Part shown: piece after piece, positions 24,548 through 33,690 of the stretch
Layout of the letters: the number at the start of each line of letters is the position of its first letter
Position numbering within the stretch: position 1 is the stretch's first letter
NCBI GenBank assembly: GCA_937901255.1
Contig: CALCHN010000066.1
Location: forward strand, 39,237-103,236
Reading direction: 5' to 3'
DNA length: 64,000 nt
Origin: an uncultured Flavobacteriales bacterium
Lineage (GTDB): Bacteria > Bacteroidota > Bacteroidia > Flavobacteriales_E > Vicingaceae
Notes under the pieces: generated by a model
Told to the model about the DNA's origin: nothing
Seen by the model: the letters and a program-made list of their open reading frames with translations, nothing else
Databases searched by the model: none
Translations under genes and position numbers: made by a program

Positions 24548-24576
24548 CAAAAATAGTAATATATTGCTAAGAACAA
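24548..24576 (-). promoter_or_regulatory. Promoter of the SpoIIM-MoxR-DUF58 operon
   Basis: On the minus strand TTG (24574-24576) is followed after 18 bases by TATTTTTG (24548-24555), both exact to the Bacteroidota consensus. The start codon lies at 24502, leaving a leader of about 40 bases. Confidence 0.65.
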
Positions 24577-24608
24577 AACTAATAAATGTACAATAGGTAA
24601 ATTTTATT

Positions 24609-24715
24609 CTTTCACGGAGTTACACAGAAATTTTCTCTGTGGTACTTCGTGTTAAATCTTCGTGGCACTTTGTGTTAAACTTTGGTATTTCGTGTAATAT
24701 TTCTTTCACAGAGTT
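24609..24715. repeat. Degenerate 'CACGGAGTTACAC' repeat block, 3' side of the GxxExxY gene
   Basis: Contains TTTCACGGAGTTACACAGA and several variants of CTTCGTGTTAAA / CTTTGTGTTAAA / TTTCGTGTAA. The block ends at TTTCACAGAG directly against the stop codon of the nuclease gene. The same units recur on the other side at 25113-25470. Confidence 0.75.
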
Positions 24716-25087
24716 TTATAACACGTATCTTTTTAAACCATTTTTTAAGACTGTTACATTAAAGTTGATAAGCAAACCAACTTTTTTTTCTGCGAATTTC
24801 ATGTAAGTTAAAATTTGGGCTTCGTGTATTGGAGCAAATGCTTCTATCGATTTTAATTCAATAATTACACTATCTTCAACTAATAAATCAATTCTATAAC
24901 CGTAGTCTAACTTAATTTCTTTATAAATTATAGGAACAGGTTTTTGACGCTCTACTTTTAATCCTTTTTGAATTAGTTCATACGCTAAACATTCCTCATA
25001 AGCAGATTCTAATAAACCAGATCCTAAAGCCTTATGAACTTCTATAGCGGCACCAATAATTTCTTTTGTTATTTGTTCAAATTTCAT
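24716..25087 (-). CDS. GxxExxY protein (PD-(D/E)XK-type nuclease fold)
   Basis: A 123-residue protein. The family name motif is visible as GSGLLESAYEE near 22-32. YRIDLLVEDSVIIELKS near 70-86 gives the D-x(n)-ExK arrangement of PD-(D/E)XK nucleases (Asp, then Glu and Lys in IELKS), followed by the helix HEAQILTYMKF with the conserved Gln. The C-terminus LLINFNVTVLKNGLKRYV is also typical. The family is widespread, often multicopy, and its role is unknown. This gene is embedded in degenerate repeats on both sides (24609-24715 and 25113-25470), which suggests a selfish repeat/nuclease unit. Confidence 0.85.
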   Translation of the reverse strand: MKFEQITKEIIGAAIEVHKALGSGLLESAYEECLAYELIQKGLKVERQKPVPIIYKEIKLDYGYRIDLLVEDSVIIELKSIEAFAPIHEAQILTYMKFAEKKVGLLINFNVTVLKNGLKRYVL

Positions 25088-25112
25088 AATATTAAGAGTT
25101 TGTGTTTTTTTC

Positions 25113-25470
25113 TTTCACTTAGCTACAAAGCGTTTCTTTCACGTAGTTTCACAGAGTTGTTTTCACAGAGTTACAGGGAGCTATAATCCATATGAGTTTT
25201 TCTAGGTGTAATTCTTCGTGGAACTTTATGTAATACTATATTTCTTTCACGGAGTTACACCGAGGTTTTCTCTTTGAGTGTTTTTCTCCTCCGTGGTACT
25301 TCGTGTAATTTTTTTTGTGTTTTCACGGAGCAACACTGAGTTGATTTCACGGAGTTACACGGAGCTTTTGTTTACATGAATTTTCTCTGTGGTGCTTCGT
25401 GTTATTCTTCGTGGTACTTCGTGTCAGTTTTTTTGTTTTTTCACGGAGTTGCACGAAGTAAATTCACGGA
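25113..25470. repeat. Degenerate 'TTCACGGAGTTACACGGAG' repeat array, 5' side of the GxxExxY gene
   Basis: About five plus-sense units of the type TTTCACGGAGTTACACGGAG (near 25131, 25149, 25233, 25317, 25344 and 25439, with variants such as CAACACTGAG and TTGCACGAAG) alternate with units of the type CTCTGTGGTACTTCGTGT (near 25216, 25290, 25385 and 25405). The two unit types are roughly reverse complements. This fills the whole 385-base gap up to the carbamoyltransferase stop; no other gene is seen. Confidence 0.8.
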
Positions 25471-25472
25471 AA

Positions 25473-27194
25473 TTACTTCCTAGACACCACACAATTTTCC
25501 ATTACTAACATGTCCATTTCTGTTCTTAAATAACAGTCTAATGCTTCTTTTGGAGTATTAACAATAGGTTCATTTTCATTAAAGGAAGTATTCAACAAAA
25601 TTGGTGTTCCTGTTTTTTGTCTGAATTTTTCAATTAAATCGTAGTATCTATCTCCTTTTTCAACGGTTTGTAAACGACCGGTTCCATCTACGTGAGTAAC
25701 TGCAGGAATTTCTTCATGTTTTTCTTTTTTAATAGGATAAACTTTTTCCATAAAAGGAACTTTATCTGTTTTTTCAAAATATTCCGAAACATATTCTTCT
25801 AAAATAGAAGGAGCAAACGGACGAAAGCTTTCTCTACGCTTTATCTTTGCATTTAATAATTCTTTGGCATCCGTTCTTCTTGGATCAACAATAATAGAAC
25901 GATGCCCTAATGCTCGAGGACCAAATTCTGCTCTACCTTGAAACCAACCAATTACTTTTCCATCTACTAATGCATCCGAAACAATTTCTAATAATTCTTC
26001 ATCATTGTATTTAGTGTATTCAATTTTTTCTGATTTTAGGCAGGCTTCTACTTGCTCATTACTTGATTTTGCACCAGTATAAGCATTATAAATAGCAGGA
26101 AGTCTATCATTCTCTAAGATGTGATTATACAACCATAAAGCAGAACCTAAAGCCGTTCCGGCATCGTGTCCTGCAGAAGGAATATAGATATGCTCAAAAG
26201 TAGTTTTCTCTAAAATTTTACCATTGGCTACTGAGTTTTGAGCTACTCCACCAGCAATACAAATGTTTTTTAAACCTGTTCTTTTTTGCAAATGGTTCAG
26301 AATATGGAAAATTAACTCCTCAGTTACACGTTGCACAGAAGTAGCAATGTCTTTGTGTTTTTGAGTAAGTTCATCTTCTTTTTTTCTTGCAGGACCAAGC
26401 AATTTTTCTAATTCTTCAGAGAAAATACTATCAATATGAGGATCGCCATTTTCCCAACTCATCGCAACACCTTCTTTGGCATGTTTAAAGTATTTGGTAT
26501 TCAACTCAAATAATCCATTGTCTTTAAATAAGATGATTTTTTTAAGTTCATCAACATATTTCGGTTCACCGTAAGGAGCTAGTCCCATTACTTTATATTC
26601 ATCTCCATAATGAGGAAAACCTAAATATTGTGTTAGTGAAGTATAGAAAATTCCTGCTGAATGTGGATAAATTACGGTATCTAACACTTCAATTTTGTTT
26701 CCTTTACCAGTAGCTATCATGGTAGAGGTAAAATCGCCAAAACCATCTATGGAAAGAATCGCTGCTTCATCAAAAGGAGAGGCAAAAAAAGCACTAGCTA
26801 AGTGACTTCTATGATGTTCAATGTTTTTTACTTCGGCTTTAATTTGGTATTCAGGAATGTTAAAGACTTTACTCAATTCAGCTTTTACACTACCTACTTT
26901 TTTGGTATTAGCCAAACGGTCTTTTAGTGCTTTAACTGAAACAAGGTTTTTGGCAGCATGAAGAATTTTTTTATGAATGTTAGCTGAAGGATCACGAGAA
27001 ATAGTAATGTAATCAACCTGAGTAATATCAATGTTAGCTTCGCCCAAGCAAAATTTAATAGCCTCAGAGGGAAAACCCGCCCAATGCTTGATTCTTCTGA
27101 AACGCTCTTCTTCCGAGGCAGCTATTATTTTACCATTTTTTAAAATACAGGCGGACGAATCGCCATGATATGCATTTATTCCTAGTATGTACAT
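25473..27194 (-). CDS. Carbamoyltransferase (NodU/CmcH family)
   Basis: A 573-residue enzyme. The N-terminal MYILGINAYHGDSSACI is the ATPase-like fold phosphate loop, and HHRSHLASAFFASPF near 127-141 carries the metal-binding His residues. The C-terminal Sua5/YrdC-linked YgjD-type half includes GGVAQNSVANG and the conserved QGRAEFGPRALGHRSI near 420-435. It transfers a carbamoyl group from carbamoyl phosphate to a hydroxyl of a sugar or small molecule. Its place at the downstream end of a polysaccharide cluster suggests carbamoylation of the surface glycan. It is separated from the next upstream gene by 117 bases containing a dispersed repeat. Confidence 0.9.
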   Translation of the reverse strand: MYILGINAYHGDSSACILKNGKIIAASEEERFRRIKHWAGFPSEAIKFCLGEANIDITQVDYITISRDPSANIHKKILHAAKNLVSVKALKDRLANTKKVGSVKAELSKVFNIPEYQIKAEVKNIEHHRSHLASAFFASPFDEAAILSIDGFGDFTSTMIATGKGNKIEVLDTVIYPHSAGIFYTSLTQYLGFPHYGDEYKVMGLAPYGEPKYVDELKKIILFKDNGLFELNTKYFKHAKEGVAMSWENGDPHIDSIFSEELEKLLGPARKKEDELTQKHKDIATSVQRVTEELIFHILNHLQKRTGLKNICIAGGVAQNSVANGKILEKTTFEHIYIPSAGHDAGTALGSALWLYNHILENDRLPAIYNAYTGAKSSNEQVEACLKSEKIEYTKYNDEELLEIVSDALVDGKVIGWFQGRAEFGPRALGHRSIIVDPRRTDAKELLNAKIKRRESFRPFAPSILEEYVSEYFEKTDKVPFMEKVYPIKKEKHEEIPAVTHVDGTGRLQTVEKGDRYYDLIEKFRQKTGTPILLNTSFNENEPIVNTPKEALDCYLRTEMDMLVMENCVVSRK

Positions 27195-27204
27195 TTTCTT
27201 ATTA

Positions 27205-27240
27205 TTTCCCGCAGATTTTGCAGATTAACGCAAATTTCAA
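27205..27240. repeat. Dispersed repeat 'GCAGATTTTGCAGATTAACGC'-type
   Basis: The minus strand reads TTTGCGTTAATCTGCAAAA followed by TCTGCGGGAAA, an intergenic phrase I recognise as recurring in many Bacteroidota genomes. GCAGATT is directly repeated (27211 and 27220). It lies just upstream of the carbamoyltransferase start, so it would be in that gene's leader or promoter. Confidence 0.5.
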
Positions 27241-27311
27241 CTGCTTTTTATATTAAATATTTGAGTTGCTAAATTAGTAATTCAAATAACAAAAGAGAAG
27301 TAGAAAAATAA

Positions 27312-28448
27312 TTAGCTTAAAAACTGTTGCTTAGTTAATTCAATAGCATTTTGTTTTTTTACTTCATTTGCTATAAATTGATAACAATTTTTTCTATAAA
27401 TATTATATTCCTCTTGTTTCATACTATAGCATTTTTCAATAGCATTATTAAATTCTTGTTTGTTATCTAGATTAATATCCCAACCAATTTTCTTTTTATT
27501 TAAATCTTTCCAAGGCGTATTTGTGCTTATAATTAACCCACAGCCTGCGGTTAATGCTTCAACAATTACATGACCATAATTTTCATGCAGAGTAGGGAGC
27601 AGCAAAAAATGATAATCACTAAGTGAGTGTTGAACTTCGGAGGGGTTTAAAGTTGAAATATAGTTTGCATTTATATTGTTTTGATTGATAAAGTTTTCAC
27701 ATTTGTTCCAATAATTTTGATCTTCAATTGAGCCATAAATATCAAGGCTAACATTTTTGGTGTTAAAATTTTTAAGTATTTCTAATGCATAGAATAAGTT
27801 TTTTTTTGAGGATATGCGAGAAAAAAAAATGAGTTTTAGTTCGTTTTCATTTTTTAAAATAAAAGTTTCTTTAATTTTTAAAATAGATATATTTGGGATT
27901 GTTAAAACCTTTGTTTGTTCACCAAATGCTAATTTAATATCTTTTGCTTCTTCTTCATCTGTTGCATGCCATGAAACGTGATTAAAAAAACCAATTGCTT
28001 TTGTAGCAGTTAAAAATATTTTCTTTTTCAGGGGTTTTAATTTAAGTGCTCCTTTCCCGAGCATGCCTCTCGGAGCTATTATGACTTTAGATGAACTTTT
28101 GTATTTTTTTATAAAACGAAAAGGATCTAACGTAAAAGGTATGGAATAAAGACTATTAAAATAATAACAATCAAAATCTTGTTCTTGTAGTGTTTGAATA
28201 ATAAATGCTTTTCTTTTTTCTTTTGTTAAATAAGCAATTTGGTAATTATCTTTTTTAATCCAATTATTAAGTTCTACAGATGAATAAGGCTTTTCATCAT
28301 CAATATCCCTATCAGAAGTAATGATATAAAAATTAAAATCCTTATTAAGTGTATTAACTATATTACTTACGGATTTTATAGGGCCTCCTGCCTTAAACCC
28401 AGGAAGGAACCAATCTATAAAGATTAATATGTTTGGCTTATCATTCAA
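27312..28448 (-). CDS. Glycosyltransferase, GT4 type (group 1)
   Basis: A 378-residue GT-B enzyme. FLPGFKAGGPIKSV at the N-terminus is the acceptor-side glycine loop (GGP), LIFFSRISSKKN near 209-220 begins the nucleotide-binding domain, and LLPTLHENYGHVIVEALTAG near 284-303 is the E-x7-E block of GT4 enzymes. It probably adds a sugar to the repeat unit from a nucleotide-sugar donor at the cytoplasmic face of the inner membrane. Its start overlaps the GNAT stop (ATGA), so it is coupled to the upstream genes. Confidence 0.85.
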   Translation of the reverse strand: MNDKPNILIFIDWFLPGFKAGGPIKSVSNIVNTLNKDFNFYIITSDRDIDDEKPYSSVELNNWIKKDNYQIAYLTKEKRKAFIIQTLQEQDFDCYYFNSLYSIPFTLDPFRFIKKYKSSSKVIIAPRGMLGKGALKLKPLKKKIFLTATKAIGFFNHVSWHATDEEEAKDIKLAFGEQTKVLTIPNISILKIKETFILKNENELKLIFFSRISSKKNLFYALEILKNFNTKNVSLDIYGSIEDQNYWNKCENFINQNNINANYISTLNPSEVQHSLSDYHFLLLPTLHENYGHVIVEALTAGCGLIISTNTPWKDLNKKKIGWDINLDNKQEFNNAIEKCYSMKQEEYNIYRKNCYQFIANEVKKQNAIELTKQQFLS

Positions 28449-29446
28449 TATCGATGAAATTCTGTTGCTGTTATAATCCAGTTTGTTTTGTTTAAATATT
28501 GATACCCTGTTTCATTAAGCGGAAAGACACAAAACTTTAACTTATTGGGTAAAGTAATGAATCCTGAAAAATACATTTTTTTATTTAATGGATGAGCTGA
28601 AGACATATTAAAAACAATTAAACCAACTTTGAATTGTTTTTTTATTTGTTTTTTTATGCTTTTCATAAATGCAATTGAAAACTCATTAACAGGAAATACG
28701 TCCATAATTTGAGCCTCAGTAAAAGAGCCTCTTTTTCCAAGCCTTATAATTGCCCATCCTAAATTAGACTCAATAATTTCATATTGATGCATGGGGAAAG
28801 TAAAGAATCTCCATTTTAAAAAGTTATAAGTTCTGTTTGGGTAAAGTTTATTTTTAAAGGAATAAGGATGAACTGTTTTCCCAAGTTTTTCAAAGTGATT
28901 AATTGTCTCGGTGTTAAAAGAGTTAATCTTTGTAACTAAAAAAGTTTTTTTTAAGGCTAAGGGATTAAATTGTTTAATAAATGTAATGATATGACCAGGA
29001 GAAATCCAGTATTTTAATCCATTTAAAGGTTTGAAGTTTAGTTTGATAAATGGATGATAACTATTGTGATTAGGGAAGTTAAAAACAACATCAACTTTTT
29101 GTTCTTTTGCAATATCTATCACTTTGTTAGTCAGTGCACTAAATAATCCTTTTCTTTGAAAATCAGGATGTACCATAGTTTGGTATGAGTATATGGCTTT
29201 TACAAGTTTGTTATTATCTAAAAATTCATATTTTCCAAATGAAATTTCACCTGCTAATTCTCCTTTTTTGCTATAAGCCATCACTACTATACAGTCTCCG
29301 TATGGGCTATTAAAATATTTCCATTTTAGCCAATCAATACTATCTTTTTCTCGCTTATGAATGGAAGAGGCATTCTCAAGTAGATTAATGTAATGTTGTT
29401 CATTACTATTTCTTGTTATTAATATATAATCAAATTCTTCTTTCAC
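28445..29446 (-). CDS. GNAT-fold acyltransferase-like protein in the polysaccharide cluster
   Basis: A 333-residue protein. HPDFQRKGLFSALTNKVI near 93-110 is the GNAT acetyl-CoA loop (Q/R-x-x-G-x-G/F), preceded by the strand QTMVHPDFQ. The second half (about 160-330) is an extra domain resembling the FemAB/GNAT-like double arrangement. Such genes occur in exopolysaccharide clusters with carbamoyltransferases and may acylate an amino sugar. Four-base overlaps join it to both neighbours. The substrate is unknown. Confidence 0.7.
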   Translation of the reverse strand: MKEEFDYILITRNSNEQHYINLLENASSIHKREKDSIDWLKWKYFNSPYGDCIVVMAYSKKGELAGEISFGKYEFLDNNKLVKAIYSYQTMVHPDFQRKGLFSALTNKVIDIAKEQKVDVVFNFPNHNSYHPFIKLNFKPLNGLKYWISPGHIITFIKQFNPLALKKTFLVTKINSFNTETINHFEKLGKTVHPYSFKNKLYPNRTYNFLKWRFFTFPMHQYEIIESNLGWAIIRLGKRGSFTEAQIMDVFPVNEFSIAFMKSIKKQIKKQFKVGLIVFNMSSAHPLNKKMYFSGFITLPNKLKFCVFPLNETGYQYLNKTNWIITATEFHRY

Positions 29447-30432
29447 TGTTTTGTTATTGTTTGGTGGTACAAACTTCGGTATTCTTCCGCAATTTTTAGA
29501 GGATGATATTTAGTTGCATTTATAAAACCATTTTGAATTAATTGTACACGATATGGTTTGTTTTTTATCAATTCCACAATTCCATTTTTTATATCTGAGA
29601 CATCTAATGGATTTATAAAATGTGCTGCATTATCAGCAACTTCAGGCATAGAGGAAAGATTAGAAGAAATAACTACTCTGCCAATTACATTAGCTTCTAT
29701 AATAGGTAAACCAAACCCTTCACGAAGAGAAACAAAAACAACAATATCTGTATTAATATATTCTTGATAAATTTCGTAGCGTGATAAATTAGTTTTATTT
29801 ACAAAATTAATTTTGTGCTGGTTTAAGGTGTTTTTTAATTCGTTATTTAGTTTACCTATAATGGTGAGTTCTACATTTAACTCTTTTATAGCATCTATTA
29901 GTTGAGGGATATTTTTATTGGCTTTAGTTCCAATTTGTAAAATTCGCACAGGTTTAGAAAAATTATCTTTAACTACAGGCTTAAATTCAGCAGGATAGCA
30001 ATTAGGAATGACCTTTATTTTATGTTCAGCGATATTAAAAAAATGAATTAAGTTATTTTTGGTGTGTTCTGAAACTGTAGTAACATAATTGACATTTTTG
30101 ATGGGTAATTTATAGATAATCCAACCGTACAACCATTTTTTTATTCCTTTTAAATCAAATTCATAATGATTGGTATCATGTACTGTTAAAATGGTTTTAT
30201 GGGTTGGTAAAAACAAGGCATAATATCCAATTCCTCCAGTGATATGTATCACATCACATTTAATTTTTTTTAGAGCTTTTAAGTTTTTCCAAAAGGAAGG
30301 ATAAGTTTTGTCATAAAAATCAGCTACTTCAATGTTATTAAAAGATAATAAAGATGATTTAATAGTTGAGAACAACTCTTCAAAACTATGACCACCAAAT
30401 GATTTTGCTCTATGTAAAAAAAGGATTTTCAC
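29443..30432 (-). CDS. Glycosyltransferase, GT4 type
   Basis: A 329-residue GT-B enzyme. HRAKSFGGHSFEELF is the N-terminal loop, VSEHTKNNLIHFF near 121-133 and KIKVIPNCYP near 139-148 are typical linkers, RILQIGTKANKNIPQLIDAI is the donor-domain start, and SLREGFGLPIIEANVIG near 236-252 is the E-x7-E signature. It is part of the minus-strand polysaccharide operon and overlaps both neighbours by a few bases. Sugar specificity is unknown. Confidence 0.85.
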   Translation of the reverse strand: MKILFLHRAKSFGGHSFEELFSTIKSSLLSFNNIEVADFYDKTYPSFWKNLKALKKIKCDVIHITGGIGYYALFLPTHKTILTVHDTNHYEFDLKGIKKWLYGWIIYKLPIKNVNYVTTVSEHTKNNLIHFFNIAEHKIKVIPNCYPAEFKPVVKDNFSKPVRILQIGTKANKNIPQLIDAIKELNVELTIIGKLNNELKNTLNQHKINFVNKTNLSRYEIYQEYINTDIVVFVSLREGFGLPIIEANVIGRVVISSNLSSMPEVADNAAHFINPLDVSDIKNGIVELIKNKPYRVQLIQNGFINATKYHPLKIAEEYRSLYHQTITKQ

Positions 30433-31751
30433 TAAGGATTATTAAGTAGATTTAATTCAATTTTATTTAATGCAAGTATAAATGAAAAACAAAGCCAATA
30501 AAAGAATCCGTCAATATAATTAAAAGTAGTATTATTTAAAAATAAAATAGGCGGAATGATAAGAAGTAAAAAAATTAGCTTTAAAATAGATATGTTTATG
30601 AGTTTTGATTTCAATAATGAAAATAATGAAAACTGAAATAGACTCAAACGTAATAATATCAGAATTATTCCTCCAATTATTCCAAGCTCTAACACTATTC
30701 TTTCTCCCTCTTCTTCAAATTTTATATCAGGTCTTTTTTTATTGAGATAAAAACCAGTTCCCTGATATGCAGTACCAATTCCAAACCCCATAAAGCCAGC
30801 TTCTTCAGAAAACTTAAAAATGGTTACCCTATCTATTATTCTATCTCTAGTACTATAACCTTCTACACCTTGTTTTGCAACATGTTCAGTAAATTCAACT
30901 CTTGTAATAAATGAATTGATTGCGGTATTAAAAGTTGTGCTAAAGTTAAAAGCAACCAATAACGTGATTATGCCTACAATTGATGAAACGACAATTGTTT
31001 TTCTTAAAGATGAAATATTTAAGAAAATATAAGCGGATATTATGATAAATGATACAAACATTAAAGCTAGAGGAAGTCTTGAGCCTGTCATAAATTGGTT
31101 AAGAATTCCAAAAAGTAATACAATGATATAAAGTAGTCCAGATTTATTTTTTCGATATAAATAAAAAATATAACCAAAAAAAAGAGTGGTAGTAAAGGTT
31201 AAGTAAACATTATATATTTTAACAAAACTGAAAATGGAATTAGAACGAGTAAATTCAGCTACTTTATTAAATTTTTGTTCCTCATTAGGCAGATAGTTTA
31301 ATATATGATCAACAGGTAAATAATATTGTATTATCCCAATTATATAGATAGGGATAGAGATATATGCAATAAAACGAATGGTTTTCTCAAAAAAAGTTAG
31401 TGAAGTAAAATAATGAGGAATAATGAAAGTAAGTGGTATGAAAAACAAATAGTTTATTAAACCTGTAATATTAATTAACCAACCTGGTTTATATATAGGG
31501 TTTAATAAACTTAATAAACACCAAATAACTAATATGATAATAAATAATTGATATCCTTTATTTAAAGCTGGGAGTCGAAAATTGGTTTTAAAAAAATGAA
31601 AAATATAAGTTAACGTAAATAAAACATATTTCACTGCAAACAAAGGAGTGCTAAAGCTAGGTAATAGCCATTTACGAAAAATTCCATCAATAATTATCCA
31701 AATTAATGATATAATGAGTAATGATTTTGTAAGTCTTTCAAGATTAATCAT
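30432..31751 (-). CDS. O-antigen ligase/polymerase-like (Wzy-type) membrane protein
   Basis: A 439-residue protein with about 11-12 membrane helices. A large periplasmic loop near 270-330 contains TRDRIIDRVTIFKFSEEAGF and MGFGIGTAYQGTG, the position and Gly-rich character expected for the O-antigen ligase/polymerase family (PF04932-like). With the Wzx flippase and Wzc kinase upstream, it is the best candidate for the repeat-unit polymerase. Sequence is poorly conserved in this family, so the assignment rests on topology and context. Confidence 0.7.
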   Translation of the reverse strand: MINLERLTKSLLIISLIWIIIDGIFRKWLLPSFSTPLFAVKYVLFTLTYIFHFFKTNFRLPALNKGYQLFIIILVIWCLLSLLNPIYKPGWLINITGLINYLFFIPLTFIIPHYFTSLTFFEKTIRFIAYISIPIYIIGIIQYYLPVDHILNYLPNEEQKFNKVAEFTRSNSIFSFVKIYNVYLTFTTTLFFGYIFYLYRKNKSGLLYIIVLLFGILNQFMTGSRLPLALMFVSFIIISAYIFLNISSLRKTIVVSSIVGIITLLVAFNFSTTFNTAINSFITRVEFTEHVAKQGVEGYSTRDRIIDRVTIFKFSEEAGFMGFGIGTAYQGTGFYLNKKRPDIKFEEEGERIVLELGIIGGIILILLRLSLFQFSLFSLLKSKLINISILKLIFLLLIIPPILFLNNTTFNYIDGFFYWLCFSFILALNKIELNLLNNP

Positions 31752-31763
31752 AAACCATTAACT

Positions 31764-32693
31764 TTAATTTATTTGTATTAATTTGGGTTTATTTAATGCT
31801 TTAATTAAGGATTCAAAAAATGAAGTTGTAAACCAGAACAAGGCTTTTGGCAATAAATAAAAATGAGTAAACAGTTTTTTGTGTAAAATAAAACGTCTAA
31901 CTGTTAGCCATGTATATTCTGGCCAAACAAACCATGGTAAATTTTTAAACATAAAATACCATGCACCAAACATGTGATGTTTTCCATGTATTACTCCTTT
32001 AGTATTTTTCCAAGACCTAGTACCTCCAGTTGGATTACCAATGTGAATTAGTTCTGCTTCAGGGTCATAAATTAATTTTCCATATTTTTTTGTTAATCGT
32101 AAGCAAAAGTCTGATTCTTCTCTATATGCTCCTTTTATATAATTTTCATCCATCCCACCAACAGCAATAGCCCATTTTTTATTTACGGATAAATTTCCTG
32201 CTCCACCATCAGAAATATTCAGAGCTTTGTTGTAATTTCTTGGGGTATAAATCCAGCCTAAATAAGGATGATTCGCTTTTTTTGGTAAATTTTCACTCCA
32301 TTTTCTATCTAAATTAAGAATAGCTCCTGAAACTCCACTTATAGATGAATTTTCATAATGTCGTATGTGATTTTTCAAAAAATCACGATTTTCAATAATC
32401 ACATCATCATCTAAAAATAATACAATACCTGCTTTAGCTATTAACAATCCATCATTTCGTGCTTTTGAAGCTGACTTGTATTTTTTATGCAAGTGGGTAA
32501 TTTTATCTCCTGCTATTTTTTTGGATTCATCTTTATCTGTTTGGTCAATAATGATTACCTCAAAATTTTGAATAGATTGCTTACTTAAGTCGTTCAAGGT
32601 ATTCTGTAAATCTTCATACCTGTTGATGGTGGGAATTATGATGCTGATTTTAATTTCCAATGGTGTATAATTTGTTAAGTTGATAATATTCAA
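31764..32693 (-). CDS. Glycosyltransferase family 2
   Basis: A 309-residue GT-A enzyme. ISIIIPTINRYEDLQNTL near 16-33 is the nucleotide-binding start, VLFLDDDVIIEN near 92-103 carries the DxD metal motif, and GGMDENYIKGAYREESDFCLR near 181-200 holds the catalytic base region (ED). Near the C-terminus is a tryptophan-rich helix possibly membrane-associated. It transfers a sugar to the growing repeat unit; specificity is unknown. Confidence 0.85.
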   Translation of the reverse strand: MNIINLTNYTPLEIKISIIIPTINRYEDLQNTLNDLSKQSIQNFEVIIIDQTDKDESKKIAGDKITHLHKKYKSASKARNDGLLIAKAGIVLFLDDDVIIENRDFLKNHIRHYENSSISGVSGAILNLDRKWSENLPKKANHPYLGWIYTPRNYNKALNISDGGAGNLSVNKKWAIAVGGMDENYIKGAYREESDFCLRLTKKYGKLIYDPEAELIHIGNPTGGTRSWKNTKGVIHGKHHMFGAWYFMFKNLPWFVWPEYTWLTVRRFILHKKLFTHFYLLPKALFWFTTSFFESLIKALNKPKLIQIN

Positions 32694-32721
32694 GCAATAT
32701 TATTATAACTCCCAAAAATAG

Positions 32722-33690
32722 TTAACTTAAATTAAAAATATGCTTTATTTGTAAAGCAGCTTTAAATCCAAAAAAACTTGATAATAAACGGAGTGTTTTG
32801 CCTCCAATAGCCCAAGGTTTTCCAATGTCTAGTTTTTCAAAAGCGTCCCATGCTTGTTGGACAATTTCTGAATATTTACCGTGATGGAAGTAAATAAATT
32901 TTAGATACAAATTACCAATGGCTTTTTTGGCGTTTATGTCATTAAAATATGGTGTTAAATGTTTTTCACATAATTGATAAGAACATAGTTGTGATGCTAC
33001 TTTTTCTTTTGTTCTTATTGATTGAGTAATTCCTTTAGGGTTAATTCTATAATAGGCAATTGCTTCTTTACAGTATAAAATACAAGAAGAATTTAAAATT
33101 ACTCTACAAAAAAACTCACCATCTTGATTGATTAATAGTTCTTCATTCCATTTCCCTACTTTATTAATAATTTCTCTAGGAGTTAACCAAATTGAAACCA
33201 ATCCCATTTCATTTTTTGTCCAAGCATCTAACAACCATTGATAGGGTGTGTTATATGATTGATTGATACTTTGGTTTTTTATATTTAGACCTTTTATGGA
33301 GTTTTCAAACTTACACCAACCACATGAAGCTATTGCTTTAGGATTATTCTCTAATAGTTTTAATTGTTTTTCAATCTTACTTGAAGAAATCAAATCATCG
33401 GCATCTAAGTACTGAATAAAATCACCTTGGCTAAGTTCAAACCCATAATTACGAGCAGCACAAGCCCCCTTTGTTTTATTTTTTTCAAGAATTATTTTAT
33501 CTGAATTTATTGTTGATACCAACTGAAAGGAATCATCTGTTGAGAAATCATCTATTACAATAATTTCAATGTTGTTATAAGTTTGGTTTAATAAACAATT
33601 AATAGTTTCCTTAATATATTTTTCTGAATTATATAAAGGAATAATTATTGAAACTAAAGGTTGTTGGTTATTTATGGTTGAATTTTCCAA
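32722..33690 (-). CDS. Glycosyltransferase family 2
   Basis: A 322-residue GT-A enzyme. VSIIIPLYNSEKYIKETINC near 13-32 starts the fold, IIVIDDFSTDDS near 43-54 and QYLDADDLIS near 92-101 (DxD) follow, and LLINQDGEFFCRV near 185-197 is the acceptor-side ED region. It is encoded directly after and overlapping (19 bases) the FkbM methyltransferase gene. Sugar specificity is unknown. Confidence 0.87.
   Translation of the reverse strand: MENSTINNQQPLVSIIIPLYNSEKYIKETINCLLNQTYNNIEIIVIDDFSTDDSFQLVSTINSDKIILEKNKTKGACAARNYGFELSQGDFIQYLDADDLISSSKIEKQLKLLENNPKAIASCGWCKFENSIKGLNIKNQSINQSYNTPYQWLLDAWTKNEMGLVSIWLTPREIINKVGKWNEELLINQDGEFFCRVILNSSCILYCKEAIAYYRINPKGITQSIRTKEKVASQLCSYQLCEKHLTPYFNDINAKKAIGNLYLKFIYFHHGKYSEIVQQAWDAFEKLDIGKPWAIGGKTLRLLSSFFGFKAALQIKHIFNLS

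Noticed and set aside
24609..25470. tRNA or structured RNA in the repeat field around the GxxExxY gene
   Set aside because: The repeats are degenerate and can pair in many ways, but no single stable conserved RNA fold or tRNA motif is visible.
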